Shown: one piece after another, positions 34,880 through 43,811 of the stretch | Layout: each line of letters starts with the position of its first letter | Numbering within the stretch: the stretch's first letter is position 1 | Assembly: GCA_038503035.1 (NCBI GenBank) | Contig: JAVSML010001089.1 | Coordinates: 117,650-181,649 of the forward strand | Reading direction: 5' to 3' | Source: Crocodylus rhombifer | Taxonomy: Eukaryota; Chordata; Crocodylia; Crocodylidae | Length of the DNA stretch: 64,000 nucleotides | Notes under the pieces: model-generated | What the model saw: the letters and a program-made list of their open reading frames with translations, nothing else | Database searches by the model: none | What the model was told of the DNA's origin: nothing | Translations under genes and position numbers: made by a program

Positions 34880-36461
34880 CCAGAGAAATCCAGAGCAGCC
34901 CAAGGGCAAAAAGGGGGGCATATAAGCAGTGGAAACAGGGAGAGATTACAAAAGAGGAGTATGCCTCCTCAGCTCGCAGTTGTAGGGAGGCAGTTAGAAA
35001 GGCCAAAGCTACCATGGAGCTGAGGATGGCATCCCAAGTTAAGGATAACAAAAAATTGTTTTTCAGATATATAGGGAGTAAAAGGAAGGCCCAGGGTGGA
35101 ACAGGACCACTACTGAATGGGCAAAAGCAATTGGTGATAGATGGGAGGGGGGCAAGGCTGAACTCCTCTATGAGTTCTTTCCCTCAGCCTTCCTAAACGA
35201 GGGGCAAGACAAGTCTCACAATGGGATTGTAGAGAGGCAACAGCTGGGTGCCAGACTACCGAGTGTTGACCCTGAGATATTGCAGAGTCACTTGGAAGGA
35301 CTGGATGCGTTTAATTCGGCAGGCCCAGATGACCTGCATCCGAGGGTATTGAAGGCATTGGCTGATGTCATTGCACAGCCACTGGCAAGAATATTTGAGC
35401 ACTCGTGGCGCATGGGCCAGGTCCCAGAGGACTGGAAAAGGGCCAATGTGGTCCCTATTTTCAAGAAGAGGAGAAAGGAGGATCCAGGAAACTATAGGCC
35501 AGTCAGTCTCACCTCCATCCTTGGCAAAGTCTTTGAAAAGATTATTAAGGTTCATATATGTGAGAGCCCAGCAGGAAAAATTATGCTGAGAGGAAACCAG
35601 CACGGGTTCGTAGCAGGTAGATCATGCCTGACTAATCTAGTCTCTTTTTATGACCATGTTACAAAACACCTTGACACAGGAGTAGGGGTTGACATCATTT
35701 ACTTAGACTTCAGGAAGGCCTTTGATACGGTATCCCACCCCATACTGGTGAACAAGTTAAGAGGCTGTGACTTGGATGATTACACAGTCCGGTGGGTGGC
35801 AAATTGGCTAGAGAGTTGTACCCAGAGAGTGGTAGTGGATGGGTCGGTATTGACCTGGAAGGGAGTGGGTAGTGGGGTCCCGCAGGGCTCAGTCCTTGGA
35901 CTGATACTCTTCAATGTCTTCATCAGTGACTTGGACGAGGGGATGAAGTGTACTCTGTCCAAGTTTGTGGATGATACAAAACCATGGGGAGAAGTGGACA
36001 CATCAGAGGGCAGGGAACAACTACAGACAGACCTGGACAAGTTGGACAAATGGGCAGAAAACAATAGAATGCGATTTAACAAGGAGAAATGCAAAGTGCT
36101 GCACCTAGGGAGGAAAAATGTCCAGCGCACCTACTGCCTAGGAAATGACCTGCTCAATAGCACAGAAGTAGAAAAGGATCTTGGCGTCCTAATGGACTCC
36201 AAGATAAACATGAGTCATCAGTGTGACGAAGTCATCAGAAAAGCTAACTGCACTTTATCATGCATCAGCAGATGCATGACAAACAGAACCAAGGAGGTGA
36301 TACTTCCCCTCTATCGGGTGCTGGTCAGACTGCAGTTGGAATACTGCGTGCAGTTTTGGGCACCACACTTCAAGAGGGATGTGGATAACCTGGAGAGGGT
36401 CCAGAGAAGGGCCATTCATATGGTTAAGGGCTGCAGGCCAAGCCCTATGAGGAGAGACTAG
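34880..36461 (+). pseudogene. CR1 ORF2 linker, reverse transcriptase and C-terminal region, frameshifted
   Basis: After the endonuclease the linker continues in another frame (EYASSARSCREAVRKAKA, KDNKKLFFRYIGSKRKA) to 35196, breaks again, and an open frame 35280-36461 holds the RT: GPDDLHPRVLK, VPEDWKRANVVPIFKK, NYRPVSLTS, GNQHGF, YLDFRKAFDTVSHP with the first catalytic Asp near 35706, GSGVPQGSVLG, and F-V-D-D at 35964-35975 with the other two. All three catalytic Asp residues survive. The C-terminal region runs through KCKVLHLG and LEYCVQFWAPHF to a frameshift near 36440. Three or more frame changes prevent a full ORF2 product. Confidence 0.9.
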
Positions 36462-36866
36462 GGCACCTGGACCCCTTCAGCCTCCACGAGAGAAGTTGAG
36501 AGGCGACCTTGTGGCTGCCTATAAATTCATCATGGGGGTGCACAAGGGAATTGGTGAGGCTCTACTCACCAAGGCACCCCTGGGGGTCACAAGAAATAAT
36601 GGCTAGCAGACAGCAGATTTAGACTGGACATTAGGAGGAACTTCTTCACAGTTAGAGTGGCCAAAGTCTGAATGGGCTCCCAAGGGAGGTGTTGCTCTCC
36701 CCTACCCTGGGGGTCTTCAAGAAGAGGTTGGATGGGCGTCTGGCTGGGGTCATCGGAACTGAGCACTCTTTCCTGCCTAGGCAGGGGGTCAGACTCGATG
36801 ATCTATTGAGGTCCCTTCCGACCCTAACATCTGTGAATCTATGAATGCCTAAATGTGGGCATGAAA

Positions 36867-37566
36867 GGTGTGTATAGAAGTGCTCCATGCACATTTTACA
36901 GTGCTTTAATTCAGAGTACTTTTAATAGCACTATAAAATTACAGTGCTCTTAAACATGATAGAAGTGTTTTCTCTGTTCTCAGTGGTGGCAGATGACAGA
37001 ACAAGGAGCAAGGGTCTCAAGTTGCAGCAAGGGAAGTTTAGGTTGGATATTAGGAAAAAATTATCACTAGGAGGATGGTGAAGCACTGGAGCAAAGTTAC
37101 CTAGAGAGTGGTGGAATCTCTGTCCTTGGAGGTTTTTAAGGCCTGGCTTGAGAAAGCCCTGGCTGGGATGATCTAGTTGGGGATGGTCCTGCTTTGAGCA
37201 GGGGGTTAAACTAGATGTCCTCCTGAGGTCCCTTCTAACCCTCATCTTCTGATTCTACGTGCAGTGTTTGGTGGGGGTGGGGCTCTAAGGCTGCCCACAC
37301 TTTCCAAACTAAGAGTCAGGGGGTGTTCTGCAGCCTTCTGGGGCCTCTCCACTGGCCAGAAATTTGACCAGCATACAGACTTTATTTAAAGCACTATAGG
37401 TTGCTCAAGTGCTGTAAAATACGGCACTTCAAATGTAAAACCTCATTTAACAAGGGTTAATTTAAAGCACTGTAACCATTTTTAAAGTACGGTAAAGCTG
37501 CATACTTCCATTATATCACTGGAATAAAGCACTTTAAATGGCAAAAAACCAACTTCTATACATGCC
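36867..37566. mobile_element. TIR-type element with GGYRTGTATAGAAGT ends, split by a CR1 fragment
   Basis: Left end GGTGTGTATAGAAGTGC (36867) and minus-strand right end GGCATGTATAGAAGTTGG (37566) form an inverted repeat. TGAAA stands on both sides (36862-36866 and 37567-37571), a candidate 5-bp target duplication. The interior has repeated GCACTTTAAA / TTTAAAGCACT motifs. Its middle is displaced by a CR1 3' fragment at 36965-37257. Confidence 0.75.
36965..37257 (+). mobile_element. CR1 LINE 3'-end fragment, nested
   Basis: Contains AGGTTGGATATTAGGAAAAA, GGAATCTCTGTCCTTGGAGG, GCAGGGGGTTAAACTAGATG and CTGAGGTCCCTTCTAACCCT, then a tip CTTCTGATTCTACG. It is a different CR1 subfamily from the neighbour ending at 36846 and lies inside the TIR element at 36867-37566. 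Confidence 0.85.
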
Positions 37567-37801
37567 TGAAAGCTCATTTAAGGCAGTACTGAAAAGATTC
37601 AGGTACCTATTAAAGACAGGCTTGCTTTTCAGATGAACATAACCTCGACAGTCTGAATAAATCCTTCTCTTCTGCATTGGAATGAGTATCTGTCCTGTCT
37701 CAAGTCAGGCCCTCACTGGATGTCACAAGTTAAACTCAGAATTAATTAGACTATTGAGGCAGAGGTTTAAGAATTTGATTTATTTTGGGGGGACACTCAC
37801 T

Positions 37802-38057
37802 GGATGCATCTATACCAGATGCTTACTGCGTTTTAGCCTAATAACACTGTGCAGTAGTGTGGCACGGCAAAAGCCATGCTAATAGCTTACTGTGCAGTGT
37901 TATTAGGCTAATGCACAGTAAATATCACTAAATAATGATTTGCCAATGCTACTGTATAGTAATGCTAGGTACTCCACATTTAGTTAGTACTTTTTATAGG
38001 AAGTAGTAAACCAAATGTGCAGTATCTAAGGTGCATTCATGAATGTGTAGATGTGCC
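37802..38057. mobile_element. TIR-type element, copy d
   Basis: Left end GGATGCATCTATACCAGATGC; minus-strand right end GGCACATCTACACATTC. These resemble the GGRTGCATCTACAC termini at 20753, 24016 and 43480. The interior holds a perfect 22-bp inverted repeat. No target duplication is clear. Confidence 0.65.
37835..37909. repeat. Perfect 22-bp inverted repeat
   Basis: AGCCTAATAACACTGTGCAG plus TA (37835-37856) is the exact reverse complement of 37888-37909, separated by a 31-base loop. It lies in TIR copy d. Confidence 0.93.
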
Positions 38058-38352
38058 TGCTGAGGTTGAAATTGGGAAGTACATAAAAAGAGATAGTGGT
38101 AGAAAGGGGGAAGGATGGAGCAGAGGAGAGAGAAAGGGGACTCAGAGTGAGCAGAAAAAGGAGGCAGAGTAATTGAAGTACTACAGTGGTAGGAGGAGGC
38201 AGGCTGAAGGTGAGATTAACCAAAGCAACCCAGCAAATGAGAAGAAATGTCCCGTATTGGGAGGCTGCAAAGATCCTTCTGAGTTGGTGGGGTGGGAGAA
38301 AAAGAAGCAGGAGGCTGAAAGAGCTTGAGAAAGGCTCTGTCTACACTTCCCT
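38058..38352. other. No recognised feature
   Basis: Purine-rich anonymous DNA between TIR copy d and a CR1 fragment. Confidence 0.4.
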
Positions 38353-38883
38353 GGTCTCTGGTGAGGCTGCGGCTCGAGTACCGTGTCCAGTTTTGGGCTC
38401 CACAATTCAAAAGGGATGTGGAGAAGATTGAGAGGAGAGCCACGTGCCTGATCAGAGGTCAGGAAAACAAACCTTATGATGATAGGATGAGAGCAATGGG
38501 GCTCTTCAGCCTGGAAAACTCAGGCTCAGGGGTGATTTGGTGACCACCCATAAATTTATCAGGGGTGTGCATCAGGATCTGGGGAAAAGTCTGTTCACCA
38601 GAGCGCCCCAAAGGATGACAAGATTGAATGGTCACAAACTCCGCCATGACCATTTCAGGCTAGACATAAGAAAGAACTTCTTCACTGTCCAAACCCCCAA
38701 GTTTTGGAATAGATTGCTGCCGGAGGCAGTTCAAGCACCCACTTCAAAAGCCATCAAGACACATTTGGATGCTTATCTTGCTGGGATCCTATGATTCCTG
38801 CTGACTTCCTGCCCCTGGGGCAGGGGGCTGGACTCTATGATCCTCTGGGGTCCCTTCCAGCCCAAATGTCTATGAAATCTATC
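38353..38883 (+). mobile_element. CR1 LINE 3'-end fragment
   Basis: Opens in the ORF2 C-terminal region (LVRLRLEYRVQFWAPQFKRD, IERRATCLIRGQ, MGLFSLEN) and continues through the 3' UTR (CTTGCTGGGATCCTATGATTCC, GGGGGCTGGACTCTATGATC) to AATGTCTATGAAATCTATC. Its end coincides with the left terminus of the Polinton, so the Polinton may have landed at the CR1 tail. Confidence 0.92.
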
Positions 38884-39155
38884 ATTATGAATGTGAGAAT
38901 AAGTGGCCCCATTTCGGTGGGGAGGGAGATTTTTTATATGTTGGTTGTGATGTTAAATTTATATTATGTTTCTTGGATTTTCCACCTCCTCAAGACCCAC
39001 CCAATCAGGGCCAAGAATTTGGGCATGCCCATTCGGCAAACATCAGTGCCACTGTGCCAGCTGTGCAAAAAGAGGCCCTCTGTTTGTGGGAGCCATTTTC
39101 TGAAATTGGGTGAAACAAGGCGAGACACCATGGACAACTTTCTTGCTCTGGTTAA
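38884..39155. repeat. Polinton left terminal inverted repeat
   Basis: ATGAATGTGAGAATAAGTGG, GATTTTTTATA, TTGTGATGTTAAATT, CACCTCCTCA, CCAATCAGGGC and GGTGAAACAAGGCGAGA appear in the same order in the reverse complement of 50478-50857. The left copy has lost roughly 100 bp relative to the right. Confidence 0.85.
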
Positions 39156-39557
39156 TGGGGGGAAACCCCAGGTGCAGACCTCGGAGGCACCACTGGAGAG
39201 CATGGAGGTATAATTCACCTCTGCCCCAGTAGATATTGCCACAGTAACTAAACTGGAATTTGGGGTGGGGTTGGGCTTTGTTATAAGTGTGTTGGCTGTA
39301 ATGGTTATATCCTCTCCACAGGTACATGCCACCCTTGTAGTGTATTTTCAAAACATGCATATCAGCAGCCCAGTGATAGAGACCACATGTTACTTAAGCT
39401 GTTTTCATCTGCATCTTCTAGAGGAGAGCTCATGCCAAGATGTGGAATAAGAGTTGGATTATGATGACACAACTTTGACTGTTCAGGTCTCTATGTTGTA
39501 AAATGTTTTCATTATGTATTTAATAAACACTGTTTTACACACTAATTTCTTGTTGCT
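39156..39557. other. Polinton DNA without recognisable gene
   Basis: Between the left TIR and the integrase. AATAAA occurs at ~39520, but there is no evidence that it is used. No coding motif was found. Confidence 0.4.
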
Positions 39558-39885
39558 GTGTGTATGGCCATGACAGTCCTTTTATGTGAGCCTGATGTGG
39601 GATTTAGGTGCATTTTAACAATGACAGATGTACTTTCTAAACATGGTTGTACTATAGGCCTAAAAAAAAGGACAGGCCATCAAGTATCCCAGGCTTTTAA
39701 AACGGTTTTTGATGCCACATGCATATCAGAAAAATCGCAGACCAGCTAGGGGAAAGAGTTTGTAAACAGACCTGTGAGAAATTTGCTGAAGGTGTAGGGG
39801 GTGCACCATGCTATTACTGATAACAAAGTCAAAGCAGGGATTGTAGAGCTTTTTAACAGAACTTTGCAATCTTAAGGGGTAAAGT
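39558..39885 (+). pseudogene. Polinton integrase (DDE, retrovirus-like), broken
   Basis: The family enzyme joins transposon ends to target DNA. The + frame shows D-V-L-S-K with the first catalytic Asp (39627-39629), a region rich in K-K-R-T-G typical after it, then Q-T-S-stop-G-K-E-F where the family has Asp at the third position, so the second catalytic Asp codon reads AGC (Ser) and the next codon is TAG (39747-39749). About 34 residues later comes V-E-L-F-N-R-T-L with the catalytic Glu (39846-39848), spacing typical of a DD35E enzyme. A second in-frame stop is at ~39798. The N-terminal zinc-binding part is not seen. It is transcribed away from the left TIR, opposite to the ATPase and polymerase. 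Confidence 0.8.
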
Positions 39886-40119
39886 TACATGTTATGGTTA
39901 GACCATACTAAATCTTTGTAACTTTAAGCAGTATTAAAGTTAGAACATGCTGTGAGAAGTTGCATGTTAAAGGTTATTATCATGTCTTGCATGCACAGCT
40001 CTGGCTTGCCACTAGAGGGCTGGCAAGCAGTAGGGTGACACCCATGCATGGCTGCAGAGTGCTTTAAAGGTGGCAGATAGTGCAACAAATTAACCCTCAT
40101 CGAATGAGGGACCAGATGA

Positions 40120-40620
40120 AGGGTCTCCCCTTTGGAGTGCCTTAGGGAACTTCTGTTCCTTAGAGTCAGTCTGTTCCACTCTCACCCCCGTGCTATCTGC
40201 AGGAAGGGAGGGGGGAGAAGGGAGGGGGAGCAAGCTGCAGGCTGAGGTTCACCTGGAGGGAGGGAGTGGATTGGAGCCCCCCCTGCCTCGTGGCCCCCCT
40301 TTCCCTTCCCCTTCCAGCTCAGGCCTTGCAAACTCCAGTGTGCAGCTCACTTCCCCTCCCTTCTCCCCACTCCCTTCCTGGGGACTACACCAGAGCCGGG
40401 GGGAGGGGGTACAGGCAGAGCTAGGGGAGAAAGGCTGCAGGCAGGCTCCTCCACTCAATAGGCTCCAAAATAAAGCTCAGTCTGCCCTGCCCCCTCAATC
40501 CAACAGGTGCATGTCTATTGGATTGGGGGGCTACTCTAAGTCATGGCACTTTATGTAAAGTGCTATGAGTTAGAGCAGAGGCCTGTGCATCTGTCAGCAC
40601 TCTGTATTGCTCCAGCTGAT
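40120..40620. other. GC-rich block inside the Polinton, probably a later insertion
   Basis: Base composition jumps from AT-rich to GC-rich between about 40120 and 40620, with purine runs and a short palindrome at 40533-40576 (CTAAGTCATGGCACTTTA facing AAAGTGCTATGAGTTAG). It is probably a non-autonomous element. I could not define its ends. Confidence 0.45.
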
Positions 40621-40690
40621 GGCTAGGCACCAGGTATGTTTTTTCTACATACTCCATTATGATCAGCTAGTTAAAAAAACAGTTATCACA

Positions 40691-40891
40691 CTAATAGCAA
40701 GGCTTAACAGGGGGCAATAAACCCTCCAAATATTTTTCTCTCTTTAGAGACACTATTTTATTGGAAAGGGCTTTTATGTGTTTACAGTGCCTTTTCAGTA
40801 TGCCCACTTGCTTCAGGGTCAGAGGAACATTTCCCTTTAAGGTGCTGAGAGTGATGTCAATGATGGCTGTTACTAGATCATCAAAAACCAT
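40691..40891 (-). pseudogene. Small Polinton-associated protein (function unknown)
   Basis: A 66-codon open frame begins at an ATG and reads ...LSTLKGNVPLTLKQVGILKRH...L..L..K..SLKREKYLEGLLPPVKPCY. The pattern L-K-G-x-x-x-L-T-x-x-Q-x-x-x-L-x-x-H followed by a basic K-R-x-x-L segment resembles a small protein found beside the ATPase in many Polintons. The role is not established and I do not assign one. It has the same strand and order as the ATPase and polymerase. It may be complete or a fragment. Confidence 0.5.
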
Positions 40892-40996
40892 GTGGCAGAG
40901 GCTTTAATAAGTAACTTTAAAAGGGCTAGATTTCTCTTTACACAGCCAGTCATGTTCATGGTCAGTGGCCTGAGTGTTATAGTGTGAAAGGCTGCT

Positions 40997-41672
40997 AATT
41001 CACTTCTTTTTATATCTGGCAGTTGTTTTTTTTAAGTATAAATCACTGGTTTGGAGGCCAGTTTTTAATCTGTAAGCCTCAAGCATAGGCACATTTAAAT
41101 CTACCGCCAGGTAACCATAAGGTTCTTTTGTAGCATTTTCTAAGGCTTCTGGGAAAAAATGTGGTCTTACTAGGTGGTCTGACATTTGTAATGCCAGAAT
41201 TAGCACCTACTTATCTCTGGGATTTTTAAAAAGAACCATAAACTCTGTATTTAGCTTAATTGTATGGCTTTTTTTCCCCCTGGAAGAACACCTTCTGTAC
41301 TATGTACATGATGCTGAAGTTCCTGTGATGCACATATTTGGTAAAGGCTTTCTCAGTTACACCACTCATACATGGAGTCCATCAGATCATCAATAGTGAC
41401 CAAGTTTACTTCATCAGTTGGGAACAGCCTATTATCATTAATGCTATCAGGCAGAACCTCTACAAACTTTTAAGAAAAAGATATTTACAAAGAAATTCAT
41501 TATATAAAGGTTGTCAACAACTATAACAGCATACAATATTCTTGGGGATAACAGACAAGTTACGCTTTTCCAGCAGCTTTTTAACAAAAGTCTCCCATGA
41601 CTTTTCCTGCTGTTACTAGACTCAACAATAATAACAGAAAAAGGCACTTCCAATGGGTGTCCATTTTTAAAA
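40997..41672 (-). pseudogene. Polinton packaging ATPase (FtsK/A32-like), frameshifted
   Basis: This family is thought to pump DNA into capsids. On the minus strand, right after the polymerase, one frame gives H-P-L-E-V-P-F-S-V-I-I-V-E-S-S-N-S-R-K-S where the P-loop should be; the Gly residues of Walker A are gone. Further on a shifted frame gives FVKKLLEKRNLSVIPKNI, then VTIDDLMDSM, a good Walker B with tandem Asp (41379-41396), then FTKYVHHRNFSIMYIVQ in another frame, KLNTEFMVLFKNPRDK and TKEPYGYLAVDLN. Block order and wording fit the Polinton ATPase throughout its length. At least three frame changes and several stops are present. Confidence 0.82.
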
Positions 41673-42068
41673 GTAGTAGGGCACCATTTTTAAATCTTCT
41701 GTTATGATCCTCTTGTACAACTTTTTGTACCCTTTAAATGTTTTCATTTCTATTAACCTGCACTTTCTGTTCATCACAATTGACAGCAGCTATATAAGTA
41801 TCTCTTTAGGTGAGTCCTGATCTGGGAGAACCAAGTCTTTCAGGCTTTCAGAGTTGATCTGTTGACTATTCTTCAGATTCAGGGTTATACCTTTAATTTT
41901 CATGCAGACCTTGCCATCCAACAGCTTGGACCCATAGGTTTTTGACCCAGCCAACACATACTCAACAACATGTTGATCTAGGGGTATTTCTCTCATCAGC
42001 TCTCCTAAATAATCACCCATGGGTGGATTCCAGCTACCTTTTCCAGTCACAAATATCATGGATATCAC
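41673..42068 (-). pseudogene. Polinton type-B DNA polymerase, C-terminal part
   Basis: The protein-primed family B polymerase copies the element. A minus-strand open frame carries IFVTGKGSWNPPMGDYLGEL, VVEYVLAGSKTYG and KVCMKIKGITLN, diagnostic of the palm-to-thumb part of Polinton PolB. The frame ends at 41790, and a shifted frame gives KRIITEDLKMVPYYF-stop, the usual C-terminal end of the protein, at ~41673. The catalytic D-T-D-S motif should sit just before the visible I-F-V-T. There the DNA is frameshifted and runs straight into a GC-rich insertion, so the active site is destroyed. Confidence 0.85.
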
Positions 42069-42410
42069 TGGTGATGCATAGGGGGTGCATGGGGTTGCAC
42101 ATGCACCCCCTGAGAGCGCTGGTGCACCCCCTGTCAGCCAGCGCTCTCGGGCAGGGGGAGGCAGGCAAGAGCGCTGGTGCCCCCACTGAAAGCACCGACC
42201 AGGGAGTGTGCCAGGAGAAGTGGTCCTCTTGTGGCCAATCCCAATGACCCAGAAGAGCCAGCAGCATGCCCAGAAGTGTCAGTGGCACGCTGCGCCACTG
42301 CTAGTTGCAGCTTGGCAGGATCAGCCATGGGGAGACCCTCCCCCCCGCCTGCTGGCCCCCCCCCGACTCAGGAGGCATCAGTTGCCCATGATAGACATCA
42401 CGAATATCGC
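42069..42410. mobile_element. GC-rich insertion splitting the polymerase gene
   Basis: A ~340-bp GC-rich block with repeated GGGGGTGCAYGG/GCGCTGGTGC motifs separates two AT-rich segments that both encode PolB. Similar short strings occur near both joints (ATATCACTGG and ACATCACGAA), a possible target duplication. It is probably a SINE or non-autonomous transposon. Class unknown. Confidence 0.5.
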
Positions 42411-42990
42411 TGTTCCCAGCAACATTTTTTCACTGTAAAAGACAACCCTGAGCCACACCTAACCAATGCTCAAATTATGCCACATTGACTAAGCATGATC
42501 TTTTTTCTGATCTGAAAAATCTCAGTTGCTCATACAGCTTTCAGGCCTCGTCTAGCAACTTTACATTTGCATGGTTTTCATTATTCACAACACTCACAAG
42601 ACAGCCTGCAAATCACAGGTTATTGCTATAATTATTCAGATCCACTAAATACTGTCTCTGATCTGACTGTAGGGGATAGATCTTAAAACCTTACGCACTG
42701 CATCTGCCCTTTTTATGATAAACACTATGATGCATAACCTCTTATTCTTGGATATTTCCACATTATTCTGAAGACAATGAGACACCTTTTCTAGACATTT
42801 TTCTGCATTTAGGGGCCCTCTAGTTCTCCTCACAGAATAAAATGGATTATTCATTTGCACCACATTGAAAGTCAGATGTATAAAATCTTCCAGATCTTTA
42901 TGTTTATTAGCTTTATCAAGCTGGGTAACTTTAAAACCCTGTGTGCAAGTCTTGGTGCTAGACCAGCATCTATCCAGGTTAACAAAGCAA
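42411..42990 (-). pseudogene. Polinton type-B DNA polymerase, N-terminal part
   Basis: On the minus strand, about 42990 to 42645 encodes DLEDFIHLTFNVVQMNNPFY and a following NAEKCLEKVSHCLQNN segment, resembling the N-terminal region of Polinton PolB (L-x-x-x-x-x-V-x-Q-S-N pattern). A shifted frame then gives NNLCFAGCLVSVVNNENHAN and KLYEQLRFF, matching the D-x-C-x-A-R-A-x-x-x-A segment that follows. Stops and frame changes are frequent. Most of the exonuclease and the fingers/palm between this and the C-terminal part are missing, so the gene has an internal deletion as well as an insertion. Confidence 0.68.
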
Positions 42991-43479
42991 AATTCTTCAA
43001 AAATTATTGTAGCCCTAAACTACTGCATTTCCCCCGGCTGCTATCTACCAGCTCTATGCTAACCTCCAGTGTTTTCAACATTTTCAGAATTGGTTCTCTT
43101 CAGACTCCACACCAGACTCTTCTGGCTTATCACCAACTGAGCCATTTATCCTATGCTAAGATGTAGACTCTGAACCACCATGCTAGATCGTTCTCCACAC
43201 CCTTAGACACAGACTCTGAATAGTCCCTTGACTCACTGCTCCCACCATCAGATATGCTCTTTTTGTGTGTCATCCTCTGATTCACTGGTCCTCTCCCTGA
43301 CTGTATTCTAGCTGTGTTTTGTGAATCAGCATTCCTGAACTGTTTTTTTCCTCAGAAATAATTTTGTAGCCTTTTTTTCACTTGGCATTTGAGCCAGACC
43401 CTCAGTATTTTCTCCCTCAACCATTTATTATTCACATTCTTTACAGATGCCTCCATCCTGTTGGTCACTCATACACAGT
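42991..43479. other. Polinton-derived AT-rich DNA, no gene recognised
   Basis: Upstream of the polymerase remnant on its own strand. Minus-strand frames are short and full of stops. An extreme N-terminal polymerase segment could be present but is not recognisable. Confidence 0.4.
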
Positions 43480-43811
43480 GGGTGTATCTACACATGGTAT
43501 TAATGTGATGCAATAAACTCCAGCACAGTTTGCACTGGACTTTATTGCTCCTGAGCACAGTGTTTACACATGTGCTTGGGACCACAGCACTTTGAGCTGG
43601 GGCAGCGCAGCCCTGGCTGGCAGGGGTCTGTTGGAGGGGCAGGCTGGAGCATGAGGATGCTGCAGCGCGGGGCTAGCCAGCAGGCAGCCCTTACACTGTA
43701 GCACTCAGCCCGGTCACTGTCTACATGTGCATTGCAGCAAAGTAAATAACTCTGACATAGGCTAGTACTTGTGTTAGGCAGTACTATCCTTTAAACTAAG
43801 TTTGTCGGGGG

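Larger units (their letters stand above)
33597..36846 (+). mobile_element. CR1 LINE, longest copy (~3.25 kb, 5' truncated in ORF1)
   Basis: In order: the C-terminal end of the ORF1 esterase, ORF2 endonuclease, linker, reverse transcriptase, C-terminal region and a 3' UTR ending ACATCTGTGAATCTATGAAT. Full CR1 elements are about 4.5 kb, so some 1.2 kb of 5' UTR and ORF1 is missing, as usual for incomplete target-primed reverse transcription. No target duplication is visible, also normal for CR1. ORF2 is broken in several places, but both catalytic domains keep their key residues. Confidence 0.95.

Noticed and set aside
39156..39557. Integrase upstream exon
   Set aside because: The frame here lacks the zinc-binding pattern expected of the integrase N-terminus and is open by chance only.
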